Of a DNA stretch of 22,411 nt, positions 6,379-13,298 are shown in pieces. The notes under the pieces are model-generated. The model saw nothing but the letters and a program-made list of their open reading frames with translations. It made no database searches and was not told where the DNA came from. Source of the DNA: a virus; the IMG/VR virus record IMGVR_UViG_3300030103_001156, positions 1-22,411 of that record; one strand, 5' to 3'. A program made the position numbers and the translations under genes. Each line of letters opens with the position of its first letter. The first letter of the stretch is position 1.

Positions 6379-8649
6379 TTAGACATTTATATATAGTCCT
6401 GCATCTACTACTGTATCTTGGGCAGTCTCTGGATTATATGTTCCAGCATCCATGTTGCTTGTATTAATTGAAGCATCTAATAATTCTCCGTTTATATAAT
6501 CTCCAGCTTGTAATAATCCAGCTTCAAAAACATTAGTAAATTCTGATAATGGTTTATTTACAATTCCAAATTTTATATCATCTAAAACTGTTGGAGCTTT
6601 ATTAAATAATTTATTCACCATTGCAATCATTCTGTTTGTAGTATTAAAAGCTTTACCTGATCTATTTAAACCACCTGTCTCATCTCTTTTTAAACTATCA
6701 GTCAATGTCATAGCAATAACAGATGGATCAAAATTAGCTACATCTTGAGGTAAATTAAAATCTCCCACAATATTCTTATTACCCTCCCATTTTGTTGACC
6801 GATTATATAAAGCAAAAATTTCCACTGCTTCTTGCATTTTTCTTTTTTCTTTTGCCCATCTCTTTTCCCAATTTTCTAATCCTTTTCCAATTGGTTTATC
6901 ACTAGGTTCTAATAGCCAAGCTCCTACATACTCATGTTTTTTTAAATTTTCTACAGTTACATATCCACTAGTAGTCTGTGTAAATGGATAAACAACAGTA
7001 AAACTATTTGGATTAGGAATATCAGTAATCGTATATTCACCTGATATTGCATTTCCACTTGTAAAATTTAATTGAATTTTATCGTTTTTATTTAAATTAT
7101 GGTTTTCAAAATCAACAGTAATATTAATTCCATTTTGATTGTATTTTGCAGCTAATTTTAGTGGTTCATTGCCTTCATCATGAAGTATTGACCACATAGC
7201 AGCGTAAATGTGCTTGCACCAACGTAGCTGATAATATTGCAAATTTTGAAAAGAATCTTGTTTTTCGTCTTCATATTCTGGTAACTCGTAAAAATTATTT
7301 ATTGTGACATAACCTAAGTCTCTAAATACACCAGGCTCATCTCTTCTTTCATCTAAAGATCCATCATTTTGAATTATATTTCCAGGTTTCGTATCTCTAA
7401 TTGAAGTTACAGGAAATCTTTCATGATTATTCTGACTAAATAAATCATAACTATCTCTTCTGGAAAAATCTTGACAAGAACAATTCCATCTTAATTCTGT
7501 AGTTAAAAACCTTCCTACTGCAAAACCTCTATGAGCAGGCACAGTTGTCTTAGCAATTGTATCTACAGTTTTTGCTCCATAACTATCTGCTTTCTGAAAA
7601 ATGATCTCATTTGTAGTTGCGTCAGATCCAGTAACTGTATATCCAACATAATCGTCATATCTAAATCCTCTAATTAATCTAAATAAAGTTAAATTACCCG
7701 AAGTTGTTCCAGTAGGAATTGTGGTGAATTTAAATTGTGTAGGGCTAGTAACTTCGATTGTATATCTACCAGATATAACAGCTCCTGTACTTACATCAAC
7801 AAACACTTTATTATCTGTAGATAGTCCATGAGCAGAATTACAAGTCACAGTAACTGTAGAACCTGATCTTGCATATGTTGAAGATATACCAGAGTCTCTT
7901 TCTACTATGCGATCTGCCATTCTTTCTCCAGCTAAGAAGGCAACTTCAGTTGGTAACGATCTTAGTTTTACTCTCACAAATCTCCAACGAGTATCATTAA
8001 ATGCTGTAGAGTTGTGATAAATAACATTACCTGAAGTTGTTGCAGATCCTGATGCAGTTAAGGTAAAAGTATTCTGTGTCTTACTCACAATTGTTAGAGT
8101 CTCATCTGTCGCACTACCTGTAGATATATCTAAGTAAACATCATCACCAGGAAATAATCCATGATCATTTTTTGTTACTACCAAAGTTGTTCCATTTTGA
8201 GAATATGTAGCATTTACTTGAGGTGCTAAGTATCTGACATCTAATATTGGTAACCCAAAATCGTAAAAACTAAATCCATCTGTATCTCTCATCCCACATA
8301 TGTGCTCACCTAATTCTTGATTAGTGGATGGAAAAGTAAATATTCTGGCAGGTATAAAAACTCCAGGAAACTGTTGAAAAGTAAAAAATAATCTATAGTC
8401 TCCTCTCTTATCTCTTTCTTTAGCAGTAGATCCTAATATCTGTTGCGTAAACGTATATAACTCATACCCTCTTCTCCATCTAGTCCATAAAGAATCTTGA
8501 TTATAAAATTTAACTTCACTTTCTAATTCATATCCATCAGATCCTCTTGGATAAGTACTAGGTCGTTTTGGAATATTTTCAAAATTTTTAAAATTATTTT
8601 TTAATTCGAAATTTGATTTATCTTCGAATTTTTTAAATCCGAATGACAT
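6379..8649 (-). CDS. Large virion protein with three beta repeats and SWIM-like zinc finger, 756 aa
   Basis: This is the largest protein in the window. The N-terminal 140 residues (YPRGSDGYELESEV, WTRWRRGYELYTF, ELGEHICGMRDTDGFSFYDF) form a conserved-looking domain. Three copies of a 60-65 residue beta module lie at about 147-210, 258-321 and 502-566, each with (D/A/N)H(G/N)L, a GD/DN-K/D turn, a D/N-x-S/T-(T/S)G strand and a closing TTSG. Between the second and third copies, C390-x-C392 (CSCQDF) and C478-x-H480 (CKHIYA) reproduce the SWIM zinc-finger ligand pattern with an 85-residue insert. The C-terminal 180 residues are helical and charged, then Asn/Asp-rich. Position next to connector genes and length suggest a tail hub, nozzle or neck protein; this is inference. 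Confidence 0.75.
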   Translation of the reverse strand: MSFGFKKFEDKSNFELKNNFKNFENIPKRPSTYPRGSDGYELESEVKFYNQDSLWTRWRRGYELYTFTQQILGSTAKERDKRGDYRLFFTFQQFPGVFIPARIFTFPSTNQELGEHICGMRDTDGFSFYDFGLPILDVRYLAPQVNATYSQNGTTLVVTKNDHGLFPGDDVYLDISTGSATDETLTIVSKTQNTFTLTASGSATTSGNVIYHNSTAFNDTRWRFVRVKLRSLPTEVAFLAGERMADRIVERDSGISSTYARSGSTVTVTCNSAHGLSTDNKVFVDVSTGAVISGRYTIEVTSPTQFKFTTIPTGTTSGNLTLFRLIRGFRYDDYVGYTVTGSDATTNEIIFQKADSYGAKTVDTIAKTTVPAHRGFAVGRFLTTELRWNCSCQDFSRRDSYDLFSQNNHERFPVTSIRDTKPGNIIQNDGSLDERRDEPGVFRDLGYVTINNFYELPEYEDEKQDSFQNLQYYQLRWCKHIYAAMWSILHDEGNEPLKLAAKYNQNGINITVDFENHNLNKNDKIQLNFTSGNAISGEYTITDIPNPNSFTVVYPFTQTTSGYVTVENLKKHEYVGAWLLEPSDKPIGKGLENWEKRWAKEKRKMQEAVEIFALYNRSTKWEGNKNIVGDFNLPQDVANFDPSVIAMTLTDSLKRDETGGLNRSGKAFNTTNRMIAMVNKLFNKAPTVLDDIKFGIVNKPLSEFTNVFEAGLLQAGDYINGELLDASINTSNMDAGTYNPETAQDTVVDAGLYINV

Positions 8650-8654
8650 AATAT

Positions 8655-9452
8655 TTAATAGAAACCGCCCTGTACGTTACAGTAGAATCCATTTGTCAAA
8701 GCAGTAGCACCACTAGCAGCTACATATAATGCTTGCCCTCTCTTCAACATTAAACCTCTTTGCTTTGGAGCAATTTCATTATTAGATCCAGCAAAATTTA
8801 AAGCTCCTGACTGTACTGTAGGATGATTAATTAAAGGTAATTTTTCTGTAAGTGTTGTACTTAATATTTGATTCTCCGATACTTGTGGAATACTTTGAGT
8901 AAATAAGGGGAAGAATTGATTAATGTTTGTAATTGTACCTGTACTAACAAGATAAAAACAAAAATCAACGGGTAAAGAGACATTAACATTTCCATTTGCT
9001 GCTGACTGAGATGGGACATCTACATCAAAAGTAGTAGATGTGAAATTTAACGTATCTTTAACTTCAAAAGTATCATCTTTTGGAACTACACCAGTGTTGT
9101 ATGTAAGAAAATCTAAGAATACTTTTTGTCCAATTTCTAAATTATGTCCACCTGATAAAGTTACCGTACAGACTGTACCAGTTGCAGAATAAGTACCTTG
9201 AGTAGGAGTTACTGCATCAAGTTTTTGTATAGATCTCTTTGAGTATGTAAACCAAATTTCGTCAATATAAGCACCACTAATTGATGTATCTGTTAATGCA
9301 GAGTCAACATCAAATACTTTTGTTGCATTACCAACAGCGGTTGGAATTAAACTTGTTAAAAATGATTGTCCCGACGCAACTGTACATAGGGTTGAATTCG
9401 TTGCTGGGCGATCAACCATTAATGGTTGTTTGTTTGAACTACTACTTGCCAC
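8655..9452 (-). CDS. Virion protein with one HGL-type beta repeat, 265 aa
   Basis: The start codon is GTG (9452-9450). An ATG upstream at 9465 is out of frame and closes after three codons. Residues about 87-158 are a fourth copy of the module found three times in the neighbouring 756-residue protein (GTYSATGT, GGHNLEIGQKVFLDF, TFEVKD, AANGNVNVS). The part before it (TALPT-like GNATKVFDVDSAL, AYIDEIWFTY) and the last 45 residues (QRGLMLKRGQALYVAASGA) are all-beta and resemble baseplate, decoration or tail-tube surface domains of marine phages. No Shine-Dalgarno is clear; a TATAAT lies at 9484-9479 on the minus strand without a -35 partner. The shared module implies it assembles near the 756-residue protein. 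Confidence 0.65.
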   Translation of the reverse strand: MASSSSNKQPLMVDRPATNSTLCTVASGQSFLTSLIPTAVGNATKVFDVDSALTDTSISGAYIDEIWFTYSKRSIQKLDAVTPTQGTYSATGTVCTVTLSGGHNLEIGQKVFLDFLTYNTGVVPKDDTFEVKDTLNFTSTTFDVDVPSQSAANGNVNVSLPVDFCFYLVSTGTITNINQFFPLFTQSIPQVSENQILSTTLTEKLPLINHPTVQSGALNFAGSNNEIAPKQRGLMLKRGQALYVAASGATALTNGFYCNVQGGFY

Positions 9453-9496
9453 GTTATTTATTCATAGGACTTGTTTTAATTATATAGGAAGGCTTT

Positions 9497-9664
9497 TTAC
9501 TTACCTTTCTTATCTTCTTTTTTATTTTTCATCATTTTAGACTTATCTAAAGCTTCTTTACGCTTTTCTTTATCAGACATTTCCTTGCCATCTTCTTTCT
9601 TTTTATTTTTATTTTTAAAATATTCTAATAATTGTGGTGGCATTTTACCTTTTTTGTCTGCCAT
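9497..9664 (-). CDS. Lysine-rich 55-residue protein
   Basis: A short frame reads from ATG at 9664-9662 to TAA at 9499-9497. The protein begins MADKKGKMPPQLLEYFKNKN, and 22 of its 55 residues are lysine. There is one short helix-forming stretch (PPQLLEYFK) and then a highly charged K/E/D tail. The start abuts the stop of the preceding gene (9665), matching the tight packing around it, and the gap to 8655-9452 would otherwise be a 212-base hole. Similar tiny basic proteins occur among head and connector genes of marine phages. It could bind DNA or be a connector accessory, but no family is recognised. Confidence 0.6.
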   Translation of the reverse strand: MADKKGKMPPQLLEYFKNKNKKKEDGKEMSDKEKRKEALDKSKMMKNKKEDKKGK

Positions 9665-9916
9665 TTAGTCTTCCTCCTCCCTATCAATTGGAATGTCTAA
9701 AGTTTGAGTAAATCGTTTAGGTAGATTAGTACCTTTCGTATAAGAAAAAGGTGCTTCATCTGGGCGAACAGCAAATAAATCTATTCGCTTTTCTCCTGCC
9801 ATTCTAATACGTCTACCTTTGAAAGGACTGGCTTTCTGTCTCTCTCTTGGACTAATAACATCTCTATCTCTTTTTACACCTAAAGTATATCCAAGTTTTG
9901 TAGTAGGTAGAACCAT
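9665..9916 (-). CDS. Small basic protein of the connector block, 83 aa
   Basis: I do not recognise a family. The first half is strongly basic (TLGVKRDRDVISPRERQK, FKGRRIRMAGEKR), the centre has FAVRPDEAPFSY, and the end is acidic (IPIDREEED). There is no membrane segment. It begins two bases after the TAG of the probable connector gene 9919-10398, and its stop abuts the ATG of the 55-residue gene. The tight packing argues that it is translated and serves the same assembly step, perhaps as a head completion or stopper component. Composition alone cannot confirm that. Confidence 0.6.
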   Translation of the reverse strand: MVLPTTKLGYTLGVKRDRDVISPRERQKASPFKGRRIRMAGEKRIDLFAVRPDEAPFSYTKGTNLPKRFTQTLDIPIDREEED

Positions 9917-9918
9917 AA

Positions 9919-10398
9919 CTATCTATGACTTACTTCTAATAGTAATCTTGTTCCAACAGCTACATCTGCTGGTCCAGGCAGTGCTTGGATAAATTCTGCA
10001 CCTTCTCTATTAAATCTATATCTTGCCTGAGCTGGATTTCTATAATTAGGAACGTATAAATGCATTGCTAATCTATCCGTTTCATAAATATAAATTTCTG
10101 TCCAAGTTTTTAAAGTTTCACGAAAATCTGAAGTTGCAACTGTTCTATCAACGTCACCAGCAATACTTTCAATTCTATTTCTTGGAACAGTATCATTATT
10201 AATACTTCCAGTCATGTCAGTTCTTTTCTCTGCTTCATCACAACGTCCTATTTGCTCAATAATTTTACTAACCCAAAAAGAATCTTGAACATTATTTAAT
10301 GCTTCTTCTAATCTGGCTTGGTCACCAGCTGGTATTGAAGTTATGTTATAACCTAAATGCCAACGTACTTTTGATTGTATAAAGGTATCGAGCTTCAT
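9919..10398 (-). CDS. Probable head-tail connector protein, 159 aa
   Basis: The N-terminal 55 residues are helical (FIQSKVRWHLGYN, PAGDQARLEEALNNVQDSFW, SKIIEQIGRCDEAEKR). This matches the helix bundle of head-tail connector or adaptor proteins, which start with a helix pair packing against the portal. The middle includes IAGDVDRT and TWTEIYIYETDRLAMHLYVP. The end (RYRFNREGAEFIQALPGPAD, then a beta strand with TRLLLEV) is typical of marine phage homologues that I recall as uncharacterised. It sits two genes after the coat pair, beside the helix-hairpin-helix protein, where connectors are normally encoded. Length is close to that of known adaptors. The assignment rests on size, helix pattern and position. 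Confidence 0.55.
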   Translation of the reverse strand: MKLDTFIQSKVRWHLGYNITSIPAGDQARLEEALNNVQDSFWVSKIIEQIGRCDEAEKRTDMTGSINNDTVPRNRIESIAGDVDRTVATSDFRETLKTWTEIYIYETDRLAMHLYVPNYRNPAQARYRFNREGAEFIQALPGPADVAVGTRLLLEVSHR

Positions 10399-10422
10399 TC
10401 AAACAGGAAAATTTACCTGTTA

Positions 10423-10863
10423 CTAGTCTACTCTCACTAAGTTTTCTTTAAATATCTCATCCCAATCAATACGCTTAATACCTCTAAGTTGTTCTAACTT
10501 TGTAAATCTTTCTCCAGATAAAGTTGTTTGCAAATCCTTTATATCTCTTGCAGTTTTTAAACCTACCCCTGGCAGAGCATCTGCAATTTGTCTTGCTCCA
10601 GCTGTATTTATATTTAATCTGGTATCTACAGGAAAAGTTTCTCTGTTAGATACTTTTGCATCTTTATCTCCACCTGCATTTAATTCTGCTTTTAATCTTT
10701 CTTCTGTTTTTATTTTTTCACTAGTAGCACCTACGCAAGGAATTAAATCTTCATCATTTACATATTCCGTTTCATCATTAGCATTTATGACCATAGAAAC
10801 ACCCTCTCCATGCTGAGATATCTTTTCTACTATGCCTCCAGTAATTTTGTGTTGATACAACAT
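10423..10863 (-). CDS. Helix-hairpin-helix (ComEA-like) virion-operon protein, 146 aa
   Basis: Residues 83-131 form a ComEA-type helix-hairpin-helix domain: LNINTAGARQIADALPGVGL, then KTARDI, then a second hairpin ending LRGI. HhH domains of this type bind the DNA backbone without sequence preference. Residues 1-43 (HKITGGIVEKISQHGEGVSM, then EYVNDEDLIPC) look like a small SH3-like beta barrel. A charged linker (SEKIKTEERLKAELNAGGDK) joins the two. It is the first gene after the terminator at 10926-10944 and has its own candidate promoter. HhH proteins are known in secretion, repair and uptake. Here the position with head-tail genes suggests contact with packaged DNA or a connector function, which is inference. 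Confidence 0.7.
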   Translation of the reverse strand: MLYQHKITGGIVEKISQHGEGVSMVINANDETEYVNDEDLIPCVGATSEKIKTEERLKAELNAGGDKDAKVSNRETFPVDTRLNINTAGARQIADALPGVGLKTARDIKDLQTTLSGERFTKLEQLRGIKRIDWDEIFKENLVRVD

Positions 10864-10889
10864 AATTTTTTAAAAATTCTTCTTTATTT

Positions 10890-10918
10890 AGAATAACTCA
10901 ATAAATTTTTCTTGACAA
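10890..10918 (-). promoter_or_regulatory. Candidate sigma70-type promoter for the HhH gene
   Basis: On the minus strand TTGTCA (10918-10913) is followed by a 17-base spacer and TATTCT (10895-10890). These match the TTGACA and TATAAT consensus at five and four of six positions. It lies just after the terminator and about 27 bases before the ATG at 10863, so it would restart transcription of the connector block. No expression evidence exists here. Confidence 0.35.
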
Positions 10919-10925
10919 TGAAAAA

Positions 10926-10944
10926 GCGAGCCATAAAGACTCGC
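10926..10944 (-). terminator. Intrinsic terminator after the coat/second virion gene pair
   Basis: On the minus strand GCGAG and CTCGC pair, extended by a T-G wobble and a C-G pair around the five-base loop TTTAT. A run of five T follows and A-rich sequence precedes it. On the plus strand the same stem has a C/A mismatch but a longer T run, so it could work weakly in both directions. It lies 29 bases past the stop of 10973-11791 and before the HhH gene. Confidence 0.7.
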
Positions 10945-10972
10945 CTTTTTTTACTAATTCTAAAAATATGAA

Positions 10973-11791
10973 TTATGAATCTGTTCCACCTACTTGAGAA
11001 GCAAAGTCGATGAAGGATGAAATATCACTCCATGCAACCTCTGCTGCTGGACGTAAGTAGTTAACACGACAAACTAAGTAAGCTGCTTTACCTGCAGTGA
11101 TGTCATCTGCAGATATAGAAACACCATCACCATTAACAGAAGTATCTGTTATTGCGTTGACGTTGAACACCTTGAATGTTGTGTCAGCTGTAACCTTGTA
11201 CATCATGGAGTTAGCTGCGTTAGCTGCAGTAATACCACCACCTGTGACTACTGTCCAGAAAGGTAGTTTTCCTGTTGTAACTGCACCTGTTCCTTGAGCA
11301 ATAGTTGTGCCACTAAATGCTATTGAACTGGAAGCTGCTGCTAAACCATTTTGCTGAGTTGAAGGTACACCGAAAGGTGAACCACTGTTGTTAGGACCAA
11401 GAAGAAGAACTTCTGTGTTAGTTCCAACAAGATCAGCTGTAATAGGAGATGCTGGGAAAGAAGGAAGACCACCTGAAGGATCATCCTGAGCAAGAGCTAT
11501 AGACGCACCATAAACATATGCTGGTCTAGCTGAGCTTGCTTTTACAACTAAAGTTGTACGATCATCTCTAACACGATCACTGACTCTTCTATCTGGAGAA
11601 GGTACAGTTATGTCAAAGCTCTTGAAACTAGCTTTATCAGCTGATGCATTATTGATTTTTACAAAACCAATTTGCTCAAAAGCTTCAACTCCAGGCCATC
11701 CCTTAACACCTTCATGGTTGAAGGATGATAAACGATTGATCTGATTACCTGGTTCTAGGATTGCTCCTGCATCACTCTTATAAGTTGCCAT
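10973..11791 (-). CDS. Abundant virion protein following the coat gene, 272 aa
   Basis: This is an all-beta protein rich in Ala, Ser, Thr and Gly. The N-terminus (YKSDAGAILEPGNQINRLSSF, GWPGVEAFEQIGFV) resembles the opening of marine phage proteins of unknown function located after the coat gene. The centre has FDITVPSPDRRVSDRVRDD and a long glycine/serine region, and the end has AAYLVCRVNYLRPAAEV. AAGGGG, overlapping the coat stop codon, is its ribosome site nine bases before the ATG. Like the coat gene it is GC-richer than its neighbours and uses more C-ending codons, and a terminator follows directly. I infer a high-copy protein such as a head decoration or major tail protein; sequence alone does not decide. 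Confidence 0.65.
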   Translation of the reverse strand: MATYKSDAGAILEPGNQINRLSSFNHEGVKGWPGVEAFEQIGFVKINNASADKASFKSFDITVPSPDRRVSDRVRDDRTTLVVKASSARPAYVYGASIALAQDDPSGGLPSFPASPITADLVGTNTEVLLLGPNNSGSPFGVPSTQQNGLAAASSSIAFSGTTIAQGTGAVTTGKLPFWTVVTGGGITAANAANSMMYKVTADTTFKVFNVNAITDTSVNGDGVSISADDITAGKAAYLVCRVNYLRPAAEVAWSDISSFIDFASQVGGTDS

Positions 11792-11800
11792 TAGTTAATA

Positions 11801-11806
11801 CCCCTT
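11801..11806 (-). promoter_or_regulatory. Shine-Dalgarno AAGGGG for the 10973-11791 gene
   Basis: Read on the minus strand the bases are AAGGGG, nine bases before the ATG at 11791. They overlap the TAA of the coat gene (11807-11805), so translation of the two genes is probably coupled. Confidence 0.55.
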
Positions 11807-12950
11807 ATTCTGTGATTGTGAAGGCAGTGGTAATGAAGTCTTTATTCAAGTTTGCAAAACCAGCATAAAGCTGCCATATAAGAATAATGAATCTTGAGAA
11901 ATCATCATTATTGTTAATTAAAACTTGAGCGTTAGGACCACCGATACCAACACCAATTGCTTGTGGACCAAAGAACAATCCTGCTGGAGTTGTCTTTGAT
12001 ACTGCACCGTTACCATCTCCAATATCGACCGTAATTGTCTTAGATGGGAAGTTTGTAGATTCGAAGAATCTTACTCCTTCAAACACGAATCCAGAAGGCA
12101 TAACTGGTTCACCAGCTACGAACTGAGCTTGTCCATACTGTCCACCAGCATAGATTGCTTGGTTAGGAGCCATAGCACCCATTAAAGGTGAACCTTGACC
12201 CATTCCTGGATATCTTGCTATTTCACGGAAGCCTTGATCGGCTCTTAGATCTTTCATAAATGAAGGATCTGCTATACAACGATAATATCCGTCTGCGAAT
12301 ACAGGTACGTGACGTTTTCTTAGACTCTTAACTACCTCAAGAAGGTCAGTCTTAACATTGAACTTAAATCTTTCAGAAGCATATTCTGTTGCAGAATAAG
12401 CATTCAATGTTGTTGAGTTAGACTTTGTCTTTGTGTTTGGATAGTAATATCCACCCTGTGTATCAGATGAAGCACCACGAGATTCAGATTTGAATAACTC
12501 ATCAATGAATACTCTGTCTCTCCATCTACGGTAATCGTCTAACAAGGTCAACGAACCAATTGATTGATGGAACATGTTTAAGTTTCCAGTATCAAGCAGT
12601 AAACGCTGAGCTGTCATTAGGGTTTCTCTAGCAATTTTGAATGTGCTAGGAAGAGTTGTATTATTAGGGTCAGCAGGACCTGTATATTCCCTAAGAGATA
12701 CAAGCACCTTGTCCTTTACGATAGATCTGCTGTTTGCTGTGCCAATTGTCTGGTCTTGAGTCCTCTCTCTAGAGGTCTTAGTTCCAGGATTGCCAAAGAA
12801 ACGATAGCGATCTAACTGAACGGTCTGACCTGGCTGTTTGGTAAAGTCATGTACAACCACAGGCTCGGAAGCCATTTCTACGATATACGCAGGATGAGGT
12901 CTATATAACTCAGCACCAAGCAGCTTCGGAAAATCGTTATCTATAAACAT
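11805..12950 (-). CDS. Major capsid protein, N4 gp56-like, 381 aa
   Basis: The order of motifs matches phage coat proteins of the N4 gp56 type. Residues about 38-53 carry KQPGQTVQLDRYRFFG, followed by a basic loop and VSLREYTGP. Around 220-245 is the conserved ADGYYRCIADPSFMKDLRAD, then FREIARY. Near 290 are FVFEGVRFFESTNFP and PAGLFFGPQAIGVG, the usual end strands. Length is near the family norm. It is followed by a second high-copy gene and preceded by two small genes and a 123-base leader. GC content is clearly above the neighbours (about 50% in a counted line), with more C-ending codons, as for a protein made in hundreds of copies. No clear Shine-Dalgarno precedes the ATG. Confidence 0.8.
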   Translation of the reverse strand: MFIDNDFPKLLGAELYRPHPAYIVEMASEPVVVHDFTKQPGQTVQLDRYRFFGNPGTKTSRERTQDQTIGTANSRSIVKDKVLVSLREYTGPADPNNTTLPSTFKIARETLMTAQRLLLDTGNLNMFHQSIGSLTLLDDYRRWRDRVFIDELFKSESRGASSDTQGGYYYPNTKTKSNSTTLNAYSATEYASERFKFNVKTDLLEVVKSLRKRHVPVFADGYYRCIADPSFMKDLRADQGFREIARYPGMGQGSPLMGAMAPNQAIYAGGQYGQAQFVAGEPVMPSGFVFEGVRFFESTNFPSKTITVDIGDGNGAVSKTTPAGLFFGPQAIGVGIGGPNAQVLINNNDDFSRFIILIWQLYAGFANLNKDFITTAFTITE

Positions 12951-13073
12951 TTTTAGAAGTCAGCTACGTTTGCTGATAGCGAACACTTAATTGTGTTCAT
13001 TTGAAACTGGAAAATAAATTCCATTACGTACAATTATACTTACCCTTAATAAACGAGATTATATAAGTTTTAA
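12951..13073 (-). promoter_or_regulatory. Coat gene leader with hairpin and -10-like boxes
   Basis: This 123-base gap is the longest intergenic stretch. On the minus strand TATAAT occurs at 13063-13058 and 13038-13033, without convincing -35 partners at 17 bases. Bases 12981-12998 form a 6-bp hairpin (GAACAC/GTGTTC, six-base loop), and no T run follows, so it is not a terminator. The hairpin would lie in the 5' leader of the coat mRNA and may stabilise it. No Shine-Dalgarno is seen before the ATG at 12950. Confidence 0.4.
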
Positions 13074-13298
13074 TTAAACTATTGCGTTCTCTTGCTGACG
13101 TGATGTATAGCCGTTTGTCATATTACCCAGTGAATACTGTGCTGAAGGTACAACACCTATTCTATGCATTGGAGTTACATATCCATCCGCAGGTTGTAAA
13201 TCAGGTTGACTCGCCATTGCCATCTGTTCTTCTATAGCTGCAGCTGCCATAAAATCTTCTGCCATTTTTTTAGCTTTTTTTGCTTTTGCGTGTTTCAT
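13074..13298 (-). CDS. Small protein sharing an MKH-type start with its neighbour, 74 aa
   Basis: No family is recognised. The N-terminus is a lysine/alanine helix (MKHAKAKKAKKMAEDFMAAA), followed by an acidic/methionine-rich stretch (IEEQMAMASQPDLQPADG) and a Tyr/Gln/Asn-rich end. The first 16 residues resemble those of the protein encoded just upstream (MKHKKASATEKADKF), suggesting a shared targeting peptide, for example binding the coat or scaffold interior. Its ATG abuts the TAA of 13299-13727 with no gap. It is the last gene before the coat leader. I infer a minor head protein; no catalytic motif is seen. Confidence 0.6.
   Translation of the reverse strand: MKHAKAKKAKKMAEDFMAAAAIEEQMAMASQPDLQPADGYVTPMHRIGVVPSAQYSLGNMTNGYTSRQQENAIV

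Noticed and set aside
10912-10940. TTGACA at 10912-10917 as a plus-strand promoter
   Set aside because: No -10 box is found 16-18 bases downstream, there is no plus-strand gene ahead, and a terminator stem follows at once.
12981-12998. Hairpin GAACAC/GTGTTC as a terminator
   Set aside because: No T run follows on either strand and the stem is only six pairs. It is described as part of the coat leader instead.
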